Positions 27,961 through 38,805 of a DNA stretch of 64,000 bases are shown piece after piece. A program made the translations under genes and the position numbers. A model generated the notes under the pieces. The model was not told where the DNA came from and did not search any database. It saw only the letters and a list, made by a program, of their open reading frames with translations. Every line of letters starts with the position of its first letter. Positions within the stretch are counted from its first letter, which is position 1. The stretch covers positions 1 to 64,000 of the forward strand of contig NZ_JASGBH010000007.1 of NCBI RefSeq assembly GCF_030053395.1, written 5' to 3'. The DNA comes from Limnohabitans lacus. Its GTDB lineage: Bacteria > Pseudomonadota > Gammaproteobacteria > Burkholderiales > Burkholderiaceae_C.

Positions 27961-29519
27961 CATGCGCCTTGTATAACCCGCAGCATGTCCGGCACCGTCC
28001 GGGCCACATGGCCACCGATGAACATGGCGCCGATGGGGTCTCCGAAGGTGCCCAAGGTGGCGGGACCCACCACGCGCAAATCGGCTTGCGCCTGCCCTGC
28101 CGCATTCAAGGCGCAGCACTGGGCATCCACGGCCAAGCCCATGCGCACATCGTCCAGGCGCACATGGCCTTGCGCGGTCAAGCTCTGCAGCAAGGGGTTT
28201 TCAGCCAGGCCCGCCGCCGTGTCCAGGCCCGTGCAATTGACCACAACATCGAATGTTTCGGCGCTGTGCTGCCGCTGTCCATCGACTTTGCGCGAAAGGC
28301 TCAAACGCAAACCGGGGCCCGATGTGGCCTGGGCCGCTGCCTGAACCTGTCCTGCCCAAAACTGCAACTGGCCAGCGGCCAAGGCCTTTTGCACAGCGGT
28401 GTCGGTTTGTGGCACCGAGCGAAATCGGTGCACGTCGTACCAAACCCGCAAGCGCTGGAAAAACCTGTGCTTTTGTGCCAGCGGCAAGCGCGGCCACAAC
28501 TGCCACAAAGCATCGCGCAGTTCATCAAACGGCACCGTCCAGCCCACGCCTTCGACCGAGACCTGCGCCATGCGTTGGCGAAGCGCTCTGAGCAAAGCCC
28601 TGACGGTTGGCGCAGGCCCCGCTTGTTGCAAAAAGTCAGGGACGGGGTTGGCCAATCGGTCCATGAGCACACCCCCTGGCAATTGGTCGAGCACTCCGGG
28701 GGAGTCGATTTGGGTCAGCACAGGCAACACCGGCCCTTGCGGTTTGGGCATCAAGCCACGCCTGGACATCACCACCAGAGGGCCCGCATGGCCTTGGCCC
28801 AGCAAAGTGGCCAGGGCGTCACGCGCGGTCAATCCGCCGCCCAAGACCAAGACCCGCGCATCCAAGGGGATGGCCTTCAGGCGCTGGGTGTCCAAACCGT
28901 TTTCGATCACCGCAGGGTGATCCCGCCAAGCGTCTGCAAACGGTGGGGGCAAGCGCAAAGGCGGGTTGCCAGTGGCCAACAAGAGCATGTCCGCCTGAAT
29001 CACCTGACCAGCTCGTGTGCGCAAATGCCAGCCCGTGGCGGTGCGCTGCGCGTCCACGGCCACGTCTTGGACATGCGAGATCTGGCAGCCATTGACCGAC
29101 CCATGAGCGTGGGCCTCCAGCGTCTGGGCCAGATAGCGCGCAAAGTCAGATCGGCGCATGTACCGCGCACCATCGGCATGCAGGGCATGGGGGTCGGTTT
29201 GATTCAAGCCTTGCGCTTGACACCAACGGGTGAAATGCCAGGCCTCTTGCGGGATGGCCGTGTGCACATAAGTGGGTGCATTCAGGCGGTGATCAGGGTC
29301 GGTGGTCGAGTAGGCCATGCCTTGCCCCAACTGGGCACGCGGCTCAACCAGGGTGATGGCCAAGGGCTGCGCGGTTTGCCGCACCAACTGAACCGCCAAA
29401 CAAACGCCGGTGTAGCCGCCGCCCACAATCAGCACCCGGGGCAAAGCAGCGTGGTTCACCGCGGGCCGCCGATCAAAACCCAAGCGGTTCAGGCGCCGAC
29501 CAAGGCGGCTTGCTTCCAA
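27960..29519 (-). CDS. FAD/NAD(P)-binding protein, YdhS-like
   Basis: 519 residues. Dinucleotide-binding GGGYTG near residue 32 starts an FAD-binding fold of the NAD_binding_9 type; GMAYSTTDPDHRLNAP and LLATGNPP are typical of this group, and a second GGGLTARDAL lies at about 230. Such proteins are hydroxyacylglutathione-like or oxidoreductase-related, and their substrate is unknown. The start overlaps the end of hemY by about 30 nt, so it is co-transcribed with the heme genes, yet a link to heme is not shown. Convergent with rne. Confidence 0.75.
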   Translation of the reverse strand: MEASRLGRRLNRLGFDRRPAVNHAALPRVLIVGGGYTGVCLAVQLVRQTAQPLAITLVEPRAQLGQGMAYSTTDPDHRLNAPTYVHTAIPQEAWHFTRWCQAQGLNQTDPHALHADGARYMRRSDFARYLAQTLEAHAHGSVNGCQISHVQDVAVDAQRTATGWHLRTRAGQVIQADMLLLATGNPPLRLPPPFADAWRDHPAVIENGLDTQRLKAIPLDARVLVLGGGLTARDALATLLGQGHAGPLVVMSRRGLMPKPQGPVLPVLTQIDSPGVLDQLPGGVLMDRLANPVPDFLQQAGPAPTVRALLRALRQRMAQVSVEGVGWTVPFDELRDALWQLWPRLPLAQKHRFFQRLRVWYDVHRFRSVPQTDTAVQKALAAGQLQFWAGQVQAAAQATSGPGLRLSLSRKVDGQRQHSAETFDVVVNCTGLDTAAGLAENPLLQSLTAQGHVRLDDVRMGLAVDAQCCALNAAGQAQADLRVVGPATLGTFGDPIGAMFIGGHVARTVPDMLRVIQGA

Positions 29520-30781
29520 GCCTGCGCGGCGGCGGCAGCGTCTTCGCGTTGTTCGGCCAATTCGGCCAGCGCCAACCAGGTGCGGCGCTGCAGCTCAGGC
29601 TCTTGCAAGCCCTTGGCCGCTTGCGTCAACAAGGCCTGGGCCTTGCCCCACAGGCGGTGGCGCAAACACACCATGCCCGCCAGGTACTGCAAACGCGGAT
29701 CACGCGGCTGGGCCTGTTGCAAACCCTCCACACGGGCCAGGCTTTGTCGCGCATCGGCGGCTTGCGGATCGGGCAGGCTCAACTCCAGCGCTTGCACGAC
29801 GCGCAGCTGTTGAAAAGGAGACCAGTCGGCGGCACCTGCCTGCATCGGTGCCCACAATGGCTCCAACCACAAGCGGGCTGTGGCCGCCGCCCCGCCCAAG
29901 GCCATGAAGCGCAAGGCCACTTCGGCCGCCACATCGGGCATCTTGCGTTGGCTGGGGTTCAATTTTTGCCAGAGCTTTTGCACACCCTCTGCGTCACGCA
30001 CTTGCGTGAGCCACTCCAGGATCAAGCCACGCACCAGGCTCTCGGCTGCTGCAGGCGAGAAGGCACGGTGCTTGGACAGCAGCACCGCGGTGTCGAGCGC
30101 TTGCGCGGTTTGCCCCGCCAAACGCGACGCTTTGAGCAACAAGCGCATGGCCACCATGCGGCGCCCCACAGCGGTGGGCAACTCTTGCAGACGGTCCAGA
30201 CTGGCCTTGGCGTCGCGGTCATCGAGCAACCAGCGTGCCGCGCGCAACTGCACGCCTTCGGTCAGCGTCTGTCGCTCGGCAGCCGTGCCTTCTTGGGCTT
30301 GCATGACGGCTTGGGCCAAATGGTGCTGCCGGAGGGCCTTGTCTTGCAAAGCGTGGGCCGACTCGGCCGCCAAGACGTGGGAGAGTGTGCGCAAGGACAC
30401 CGCATGGTCCAGCGTCAAGCCGGCCGCTTGCATGGCGGATTCTTTTTCCAGGGCGTTTTGCGCCGACTTGCGGGCCCGCAAAAAACGCCCGGCCATGAAG
30501 TGGCTGATCGCATCGAGCAAAGCCGCATGGGCGGCGCGCTCTTTTTGCTGCAAACGCCAGCGCTGCGCCTGCTTAGGCAAAGCGAACAAAGCGGCCAAGG
30601 CTTGCTGCGCCACGACCACCAAAAACACCACCGAAGCCAAGACCAGGAGCACCAAATTGAGCGACAGGTCCACACGGTAAGGCGACAGGAACACCGTCAC
30701 CGTGCCTTGGTTGTTGCCAGCCAGCCATGCACCGGCTGAGGCCAGTGCAAACAAACTCAATAGCCACAGAGCTGCGCGCAT
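29489..30781 (-). CDS. hemY: HemY, TPR-rich membrane protein of the heme cluster
   Basis: 430 residues. Two hydrophobic segments lie at the N-terminus (about 1-18 and 38-62), then helical repeats typical of TPR proteins. Proteobacterial HemY is a membrane protein that sits in the hemCDXY cluster; its exact role in heme synthesis is not settled and it is not protoporphyrinogen oxidase of the Gram-positive HemY type. It starts 4 nt after hemX. Gln, Ala and Leu are strongly over-represented. Confidence 0.88.
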   Translation of the reverse strand: MRAALWLLSLFALASAGAWLAGNNQGTVTVFLSPYRVDLSLNLVLLVLASVVFLVVVAQQALAALFALPKQAQRWRLQQKERAAHAALLDAISHFMAGRFLRARKSAQNALEKESAMQAAGLTLDHAVSLRTLSHVLAAESAHALQDKALRQHHLAQAVMQAQEGTAAERQTLTEGVQLRAARWLLDDRDAKASLDRLQELPTAVGRRMVAMRLLLKASRLAGQTAQALDTAVLLSKHRAFSPAAAESLVRGLILEWLTQVRDAEGVQKLWQKLNPSQRKMPDVAAEVALRFMALGGAAATARLWLEPLWAPMQAGAADWSPFQQLRVVQALELSLPDPQAADARQSLARVEGLQQAQPRDPRLQYLAGMVCLRHRLWGKAQALLTQAAKGLQEPELQRRTWLALAELAEQREDAAAAAQAWKQAALVGA

Positions 30782-30785
30782 GGAC

Positions 30786-31823
30786 TTACCTTCCTGCCGC
30801 AGCGGTGGACAAGGCGGTCAGCGACGCCTCCAGGCGCGGCAACTCGCTGGACTTCATTTGCACACCCGCTTGCTCCAGCAATTGAAGCATTTGGGTAGTT
30901 TTGCGCGAGGTCCCATCGGCGTAGCGGCGCACCATGACCGCAGCCGAGCCCAAGTCGTTGCGGGCCGCGTCTTTTTGCCGGGCCAGCAAACCCAAACGGG
31001 CATTGAGCAGCTTGAGTTTGAGGTTTTCGCGCAAGAAAAAGCTTTGCTCTGGCGAAACCAAGGCGGCATCGGGGGAGTCGATGCGGCTCACACGCACCAA
31101 ATCACGCAGCTGGTCGCCAAAACGGTTCAACCCTGCCATCCACCAAGAAGGTGCCACAGGCGCGCCCTGGGCATCCACTTTGGGCTGGGGCATCTGCGCG
31201 GGCAGTTGCTGATTGGCCAGCACCAGGCTGTCCACCATGGCCACGCCCTCGTCCAACTTGATCAACAAGCCGGGCAGGTCAAAAGCGGGGGTGGCGTTCA
31301 ACCGCTCCAGGTCTTTTTCGAGGGCCCGCTGCACTGGGGCCAGACGCGGCTGGGCCGCGCGTTGCACCCGCTGCTGGGCCGATTTGAGGGCGGCCACCAA
31401 AGGCTCGGCGCTGCCGGTCAGTTGGGCTTGCTGCTGAGCCATGCGCAAGGCCGCTTCGATGTCCACCACCAGGTTTTCATCGCGTGAGCGTGACAGGCTT
31501 TGTATCAACTCGTCCAGCTGGCTGCGCTGCAGGGCCACTTCGCCCAAGCGGGCCTCGACCAGCCCCAGTCGAGCGGCGCTGTCCTTGACGGTGTCTTGCG
31601 CCTGCTTGGCCCAGGCTTTGGCTTCGAGCGACTGCTGACCGGCATCGGCGCTTTGCCGCGCCAGCTGCTCTTGAATGCGAGAGAGTTTTTGCCACAAGGC
31701 CACCGACACCAGCAAAGCCACAGCGGCCACGCCCAGCGCCAGCCAGATTTTCCAGTGCCGCAGGAAAGGGGCAGCAGGCGCTGCGGTTTCAGGGGCGGGT
31801 GCTTGATCGGGCATGGAGGTCAT
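30786..31823 (-). CDS. hemX: HemX, uroporphyrinogen-III C-methyltransferase-like membrane protein
   Basis: 345 residues. A proline/alanine-rich cytoplasmic head, one transmembrane helix (about residues 25-46), then a coiled-coil and helical periplasmic part. It is named for its operon position. Despite the historical name it has no SAM-binding methylase motifs. It overlaps the hemD stop by ATGA. Confidence 0.86.
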   Translation of the reverse strand: MTSMPDQAPAPETAAPAAPFLRHWKIWLALGVAAVALLVSVALWQKLSRIQEQLARQSADAGQQSLEAKAWAKQAQDTVKDSAARLGLVEARLGEVALQRSQLDELIQSLSRSRDENLVVDIEAALRMAQQQAQLTGSAEPLVAALKSAQQRVQRAAQPRLAPVQRALEKDLERLNATPAFDLPGLLIKLDEGVAMVDSLVLANQQLPAQMPQPKVDAQGAPVAPSWWMAGLNRFGDQLRDLVRVSRIDSPDAALVSPEQSFFLRENLKLKLLNARLGLLARQKDAARNDLGSAAVMVRRYADGTSRKTTQMLQLLEQAGVQMKSSELPRLEASLTALSTAAAGR

Positions 31824-32617
31824 GAAAGTGATTTTATCGATTCAGCTTGCGATTTCAGTGACGCAGGCACCAGATGCACACGCCCCCAGCCCGACAGGCG
31901 CAAACGCTCGGCAATGCGTGGGTGGGTGGCCAAAGCTTGTGCCGTGGACACGTCCAGCCCCGGGCAAGCCTGCTGCAAATGCACCGCCGCCTCTGAGCTG
32001 CTGAACAGCCACCACGCACCGCTGTGCGTGGCTTGTTGTGCCCGGGCTTGCTGCGCATCGGACAAGGCCGGTGCGCGGCGCACATAGGCCACGGTCTGTG
32101 CAAGCTTCAGGCCCACGTCTTCGATCTGCTGGGCCAGCCAGTCGCGCCCGGCCAGCTGGCCTGTGGCGTCTGCCCCGCGCACGATCAAAACGGTGGCCTG
32201 AGCCTGAGCCTGCGCCTTGGCTGCACGGGCGCTTTCAGACACGACGGCCCACAAAGCCTCCGAGTCGAACTGTTGGGCATCGGCAGGGGGTGCATCGATG
32301 TGGTCTGCAGGCCATCCCGCCGCCAGCAAGGCCGCTTGTGTGCCCGGACCGGTGGCCCAAGCGCGGCAAGCGTGCAAGGCCACGCCTGCAGGCTGAGCGG
32401 CCATGAAAAAGCGCACCGCATTGGCGCTGACAAACATCACCGCGAAGCACTGGGGCACCAGCTGCCAGGCCGACTGCAATGCCTGCACATCGGGCAGCGG
32501 TGCAATCTCGATCAAGGCAAAGGCCTCGGCCTGCACGCCTTCGGCCTGCAAGGCCTGCACCCAAGGCCCGGCTTCGCGCTCGGGGCGGGTGACCAGGACC
32601 GTGGTCAGGGCTGACAT
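31820..32617 (-). CDS. hemD: Uroporphyrinogen-III synthase
   Basis: 265 residues. HemD closes and inverts ring D of hydroxymethylbilane to make uroporphyrinogen III. The family is poorly conserved; supporting signs are VTRPEREAGPWVQALQ at the N-terminus, FVSANAVRFF, and WWLFSSSEAAVHL. The start lies 6 nt after hemC, which fixes its identity by operon order. Confidence 0.92.
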   Translation of the reverse strand: MSALTTVLVTRPEREAGPWVQALQAEGVQAEAFALIEIAPLPDVQALQSAWQLVPQCFAVMFVSANAVRFFMAAQPAGVALHACRAWATGPGTQAALLAAGWPADHIDAPPADAQQFDSEALWAVVSESARAAKAQAQAQATVLIVRGADATGQLAGRDWLAQQIEDVGLKLAQTVAYVRRAPALSDAQQARAQQATHSGAWWLFSSSEAAVHLQQACPGLDVSTAQALATHPRIAERLRLSGWGRVHLVPASLKSQAESIKSLS

Positions 32618-32623
32618 GGCGGC

Positions 32624-33541
32624 TTAATGCGCCCCGCCCTGCTGCAGCGCCTGCGCCACGCGCAGGCCCAAGGCCTCGGCTGCAGGCAAGTCCGTCGCAG
32701 CGATGTCCGACGCCGCCGTCACCAAGGTGGTGTCGCCTTGCGGGTCGCCCCAGGCCGCTTGCAGCTTGAGCGCACCACCGTCCATGACCGCGTGCGCCGC
32801 CAAAGGCATGGAGCAGCTGCCGCCCATGGCGCGGCTCACGGCCCGCTCGGCGGCCACGCGCTGCCAAGTCACGCTGTCGGCCAGCGGCGCCAGCAAGGCA
32901 CGCAAATCAGCGCGGTCGCTGCGAATTTCAATGCCCAAGGCGCCTTGGCCTGCGGCGGGCAGCATCTCGGTGGTTTCAAAAATATGGCGAATGCGGTCGG
33001 TCAACCCCAAGCGCTTGAGGCCTGCCGCTGCGAGCACGATGCCCGCATACTGGCCTTCGTCGAGCTTGCGCAAACGGGTGTCCAAGTTGCCGCGCAAAGG
33101 CTCGATCTTCAAATCGGGGCGCAAGGCACGCAGCAGCACCGTGCGGCGCAGGCTCGATGTGCCCACCACCGCGCCTTGCGGCAAGTCTTCAAGCCGGGCA
33201 TAGGTGGAAGACACCCAAGCATCACGTGGGTCTTCGCGCGCCATCACGCAAGCCAGCTCAAAACCTTCGGGCATGTCCATGGGCACATCCTTGAGCGAAT
33301 GCACCGCGATGTCGGCGCGGCCTTCGTGCAAGGCCACTTCGAGTTCTTTCACAAACAAACCCTTGCCACCCACTTTGCTCAAACTGCGGTCCAGGATCTG
33401 GTCGCCTTGCGTGGTCATGCCCAGCAATTGCACGGTGCAGCCCAAGCCTTCGAGCAAAGCTTTGACATGCTCGGCCTGCCACAGCGCCAGTCGGCTTTCA
33501 CGGGTGGCGATGACGATGTGGGGTGCTTGCGGCTTGGACAC
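32624..33541 (-). CDS. hemC: Porphobilinogen deaminase (hydroxymethylbilane synthase)
   Basis: 305 residues with a GTG start. HemC polymerises four porphobilinogens. The dipyrromethane cofactor Cys is C243 in [10 protein letters not shown]. Other motifs are [29 protein letters not shown] with the catalytic Asp, and [17 protein letters not shown]. It is divergent from ppc, a conserved arrangement in Burkholderiales. Confidence 0.96.
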   Translation of the reverse strand: MSKPQAPHIVIATRESRLALWQAEHVKALLEGLGCTVQLLGMTTQGDQILDRSLSKVGGKGLFVKELEVALHEGRADIAVHSLKDVPMDMPEGFELACVMAREDPRDAWVSSTYARLEDLPQGAVVGTSSLRRTVLLRALRPDLKIEPLRGNLDTRLRKLDEGQYAGIVLAAAGLKRLGLTDRIRHIFETTEMLPAAGQGALGIEIRSDRADLRALLAPLADSVTWQRVAAERAVSRAMGGSCSMPLAAHAVMDGGALKLQAAWGDPQGDTTLVTAASDIAATDLPAAEALGLRVAQALQQGGAH

Positions 33542-33615
33542 GTGGGATTTCCCGGCAAAAAGGCCTCATCAAGATGAAACCGGTTGGTAATTAATCAGGG
33601 CTGGCCGATGCTAGC
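33542..33615. promoter_or_regulatory. Divergent hemC/ppc promoter region
   Basis: About 75 bp separate the two start codons, or 140 if ppc starts at 33682. The stretch is locally AT-richer (GGTAATTAATCAGG at about 33588). I see no clear -10/-35 pair, but both genes must be driven from here. Confidence 0.4.
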
Positions 33616-36537
33616 ATGAGGCACGGCGCCACAAGCGCTGCACACCCCCTTGCCGAAACACCCTTCACCGCACACCTCTCGATGAAACAGGCCCCCAAAG
33701 ACACCGCCGCAGCACCCGCCAAAACCGCCGCTCGCGCCAGCAAAACCGACAAACGCGACAGCGAACGCCCCCTGGTCGAAGACATTCGCCTCTTGGGTCG
33801 CATTTTGGGCGACGTGATCCGCACGCAAGAAGGCCCCGAAGCGTATGAACTGGTGGAGCAAATCCGCAAGCTGTCGGTGGCTTTCCGTCGCGACGCCGAC
33901 CATGAAGCCGACAAGGCGCTGAAAAAGCTGCTCAAGGGCCTGCCTGGCGACCGCGCTGTGAGCGTGATCCGCGCCTTCACTTATTTCTCGCACCTGGCCA
34001 ACCTGGCCGAAGACCGCCACCACATCCGCCGCCGCGCCATCCACGAACGTGCAGGCCACACCCAAGAAGGCAGCATCGACGTGGCGCTGCAGCGCCTGCG
34101 CTGGGCGGGCATCACGCCCAAAAGCATTTCGGACATGTTGGCCACCAGCTTCGTCTCACCTGTGCTCACCGCCCACCCCACCGAAGTGCAGCGCAAAAGC
34201 ATTCTGGACGCCGAGCGCGACATTGCCCACCTGCTGACCGAGCGCGATGCCATCAAGGCCCGCGCCGCTGCGGTCAATGCCGCCAAGGACGCACTGACCC
34301 CCAAAGAGCTGGCAGCCAATGAGCAACAAATCCGTGCCCGAGTGATGCAGTTGTGGCAAACCCGCCTGCTGCGCTTCACCAAGCTCACCGTCGCGGATGA
34401 GATTGAAAATGCGCTGAGTTACTACGAAGCGACTTTTTTGCGCGAAATCCCCAAGCTCTATGCCGAGCTGGAAGAAGCCCTGCCCGGTCAGCCCATTGCC
34501 AGCTTTTTGCGCATGGGCCAGTGGATTGGCGGTGACCGCGACGGTAACCCCAATGTGACCGCGAAAACCTTGGAACACGCGCTGACCCGTCAAAGCGATG
34601 TGGCCCTGCGCCATTACCTGACCGAGGTGCACTACCTGGGCAGCGAATTGTCCCTGTCGGCCATGTTGGTGCCCTTTGGCCCCGACATGCTGGCCTTGGC
34701 CGAGCGCTCGCCCGACACCAACGAACACCGCCAGGACGAGCCCTACCGCAGAGCGCTCACGGGCATTTACGCGCGCCTGGCCGCCACCCTCAAAGGCCTC
34801 ACGGGTGGCGACGCCGCACGTCACGCCGTGGCCCCGCAAAACCCCTACGGCAGTGCCGAGGCCTTTTTGGCCGACCTGCGCGTGATCGAAGCGTCTCTGT
34901 GCAGCCACCACGCCGAGGCCTTGGCCGCCCAGCGACTGCACCCGCTGATCCGCGCCGTCGAAGTGTTTGGCTTCCACCTGGCCACGGTGGACCTGCGCCA
35001 AAGTTCAGACCAACACGAACAAGTGGTGGCCGAACTGTTGACGACAGCCCGTGTCGAAAAGCACTACAGCCAGCTCGACGAACACGCCAAGCAAGCCCTG
35101 CTGCTGGGCCTGCTGAACGATGCCCGCCCGCTGCGCGTGCCGGGTGCCGACTACAGCGAACATGCCGTGTCGGAGCTGGCCATTTTTGAAACCGCCAAGC
35201 GCATGCTCGGCAGCTTTGGCCAGCAGTCGATCCGCCACTACATCATCAGCCACACCGAAACCGTGAGCGATTTGCTCGAAGTCTTGCTGCTGCAAAAAGA
35301 AGTGGGCCTGATGCGCGGCACGCTGGACGGTGACGCCATCAACGACCTCATCGTGGTGCCGCTGTTCGAGACCATCGAAGACCTGCGCAACGCCGCACCC
35401 ATCATGCGCGACTTTTATGCCCTGCCCGGTGTGGCCGCGCTGATCCAGCGCTCGGGCGGCGAGCAAGACATCATGCTGGGCTATTCGGACAGCAACAAGG
35501 ACGGCGGCATCTTCACCAGCAACTGGGAGCTCTACCGCGCCGAGATCGCGCTGGTCGAGTTGTTTGAGAAACTCGAACGCAGCCACGGCATCACCTTGCG
35601 CATGTTCCACGGCCGAGGTGGCACGGTGGGCCGGGGCGGTGGCCCCAGCTACCAAGCCATCTTGGCGCAGCCGCCCGGCACCGTGCGCGGTCAGATCCGC
35701 TTGACCGAGCAAGGCGAAGTCATTGGCGCCAAATTCGCCAACCCCGAAATCGGCCGCCGCAATCTGGAAACCCTGGTCGCCGCCACTTTGGAAGCCACCC
35801 TGCTGCAACCCACCAAACCCGCCACACGGGCTTTTCTGGACGCGGCAGCCGAGCTGTCCGAGGCCAGCATGGACGCCTACCGGGGGCTGGTGTACGACAC
35901 CCCGGGATTCACCGACTACTTCTTTGGCGCCACCCCACTCAAAGAGCTGGCCCAGCTGAACATCGGTTCGCGCCCCGCATCGCGCAAAGCCCTGCAAAAA
36001 ATCGAGGACCTGCGGGCCATCCCCTGGGGCTTCAGCTGGGGCCAATGCCGCCTAACCCTGCCCGGCTGGCTGGGCTTTGGCTCGGCGGTTCAAGCCTTTT
36101 TGGACAAACCCGACGCGGCCGAGCGCAAAGCCGCGCTGGCCTTGCTGCAAAAAATGTACCGCCAGTGGCCGTTTTTCCGCACCCTGCTGTCCAACATGGA
36201 CATGGTGCTGGCCAAGAGCGACCTGGCCTTGGCCTCCCGGTATGCCGAACTGGTGGGCGATGCCCGCCTGCGCAAAAAAATCTTTGCTGCGATCGAAGCC
36301 GAATGGCACCGCACGGCCGACGCCCTGGCCCAGATCACCGGCGAGAAAAACCGCTTGGAAAGCAACCCGGCGCTGGCCCGCTCGATCCGCCACCGCTTTC
36401 CGTACATCGACCCCCTGCACCACCTGCAAGTCGAGCTGATCCGCCGCTACCGGGCAGGCTTGGCCGATGAACGGGTGCAGCGCGGCATCCACATCTCGAT
36501 CAACGGGATCGCGGCGGGCTTGCGCAACACGGGTTGA
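33616..36537 (+). CDS. ppc: Phosphoenolpyruvate carboxylase
   Basis: 973 residues. Ppc carboxylates PEP to oxaloacetate, replenishing the TCA cycle. Active-site motifs are [23 protein letters not shown] and [14 protein letters not shown]; the C-terminal [11 protein letters not shown] is conserved. It is about 90 residues longer than the E. coli enzyme, partly from an Ala/Lys-rich N-terminal extension; homology begins near residue 52, so the start at 33616 or an ATG at 33682 are both possible. No ribosome-binding site is clear at either. Confidence 0.95.
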   Translation: MRHGATSAAHPLAETPFTAHLSMKQAPKDTAAAPAKTAARASKTDKRDSERPLVEDIRLLGRILGDVIRTQEGPEAYELVEQIRKLSVAFRRDADHEADKALKKLLKGLPGDRAVSVIRAFTYFSHLANLAEDRHHIRRRAIHERAGHTQEGSIDVALQRLRWAGITPKSISDMLATSFVSPVLTAHPTEVQRKSILDAERDIAHLLTERDAIKARAAAVNAAKDALTPKELAANEQQIRARVMQLWQTRLLRFTKLTVADEIENALSYYEATFLREIPKLYAELEEALPGQPIASFLRMGQWIGGDRDGNPNVTAKTLEHALTRQSDVALRHYLTEVHYLGSELSLSAMLVPFGPDMLALAERSPDTNEHRQDEPYRRALTGIYARLAATLKGLTGGDAARHAVAPQNPYGSAEAFLADLRVIEASLCSHHAEALAAQRLHPLIRAVEVFGFHLATVDLRQSSDQHEQVVAELLTTARVEKHYSQLDEHAKQALLLGLLNDARPLRVPGADYSEHAVSELAIFETAKRMLGSFGQQSIRHYIISHTETVSDLLEVLLLQKEVGLMRGTLDGDAINDLIVVPLFETIEDLRNAAPIMRDFYALPGVAALIQRSGGEQDIMLGYSDSNKDGGIFTSNWELYRAEIALVELFEKLERSHGITLRMFHGRGGTVGRGGGPSYQAILAQPPGTVRGQIRLTEQGEVIGAKFANPEIGRRNLETLVAATLEATLLQPTKPATRAFLDAAAELSEASMDAYRGLVYDTPGFTDYFFGATPLKELAQLNIGSRPASRKALQKIEDLRAIPWGFSWGQCRLTLPGWLGFGSAVQAFLDKPDAAERKAALALLQKMYRQWPFFRTLLSNMDMVLAKSDLALASRYAELVGDARLRKKIFAAIEAEWHRTADALAQITGEKNRLESNPALARSIRHRFPYIDPLHHLQVELIRRYRAGLADERVQRGIHISINGIAAGLRNTG

Positions 36538-36547
36538 GATCTGATTT

Positions 36548-36568
36548 CGGGCGGCGGCTTGCCGCCCG
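36548..36568 (+). other. Hairpin between ppc and argH
   Basis: CGGGCGGC (36548-36555) pairs with GCCGCCCG (36561-36568). No T tract follows; TAAAAT at 36570-36575 might be an argH -10, but no good -35 is seen. Confidence 0.35.
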
Positions 36569-36583
36569 ATAAAATCGGGGGCT

Positions 36584-38032
<1,449 letters not shown>

Positions 38033-38055
38033 AACCCCTGGGGTGATCGTGGGCT

Positions 38056-38077
38056 GGCTGGGTGAACGCCCAGCCAA
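38056..38077 (+). other. Hairpin after argH
   Basis: TGGCTGGG (38056-38063) pairs perfectly with CCCAGCCA (38070-38077). No T run, so it is more likely an mRNA 3'-end or stabilising element. CATAAT at 38093-38098 may be the -10 of the next gene. Confidence 0.35.
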
Positions 38078-38136
38078 GCCGCTTCCTCCGCCATAATTTG
38101 GCATCTCAACGCCCTTGCAGGCGTTAAACCACTCCC

Positions 38137-38634
38137 ATGACCGACATGACCACTGCTGCCCCCACCCTGATGCCCTGGACCGAATCGCTCACCACCGGCG
38201 ATGCGCGCATGGATGAGACGCACCAAGAGTTTGTGGACATGATCAACAAGATCCTGGCCACGCCTGAGGCTGAGCAATTGCCCATCTACAAAGAGTTCCT
38301 GAACCACACGGTCGAGCACTTTGCACAGGAAGAACGCTGGATGCTGGCCACCGGCTTTTCGGCCGACAACTGCCACGCCGAGCACCATGCCACCATCTTG
38401 GAAACCATGCGCGTGGTGGAAGCCCACTACCTCGACAGCGACACGACCATCATCAGTCGCATGGCTGAAGCACTGGCCGAATGGTTTCCAGGTCATGCCA
38501 ACAGCATGGACGCGGGCTTGGCCGCTCACCTGAAGTCCGTGGGTTTTGACAGCGTGACCGAAACCTTGGCCGACCCATCGGCCATCAAGAACGTGACCAT
38601 GTCCGGTTGCGGCAGCGTCAGCTGCACCAGCTGA
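38137..38634 (+). CDS. Bacteriohemerythrin
   Basis: 165 residues. The diiron site is complete: His in DETHQEF, HFAQE (HxxxE), HAEHH (HxxxH) and HANSMD (HxxxxD). It is a stand-alone hemerythrin domain that binds oxygen, and may serve in oxygen storage, sensing or iron handling. The C-terminal tail ends GCGSVSCTS, with two cysteines after the domain, which is unusual. A monocistronic gene, with no fused chemotaxis or signalling domain. Confidence 0.88.
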   Translation: MTDMTTAAPTLMPWTESLTTGDARMDETHQEFVDMINKILATPEAEQLPIYKEFLNHTVEHFAQEERWMLATGFSADNCHAEHHATILETMRVVEAHYLDSDTTIISRMAEALAEWFPGHANSMDAGLAAHLKSVGFDSVTETLADPSAIKNVTMSGCGSVSCTS

Positions 38635-38705
38635 GCGCAGCTCAGCCGATCGCCCAGCAAAGTTCGGCTCCTGCGGGGCCATCCCTTCAACCGGACACCA
38701 AGAAA

Positions 38706-38760
38706 TTTCACAGCGGCTGTCCCAAGTTTCACAGCCCTGACGGCCTTCGGCGGCTAGGAT
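38706..38760 (+). promoter_or_regulatory. Direct repeats and -10-like element upstream of the lldD-like gene
   Basis: TTTCACAGC occurs at 38706-38714 and again at 38727-38735, exactly 21 bp apart. The first copy is part of the palindrome ACAGCGGCTGT. A TAGGAT hexamer at 38755-38760 could be the -10, with no -35 match, which fits a promoter needing an activator bound on one DNA face. The regulator is unknown. Confidence 0.4.
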
Positions 38761-38805
38761 GCCTGTTGCTTTTGACAACAGACAAACCACCCGGAGACCG
38801 CCCCC

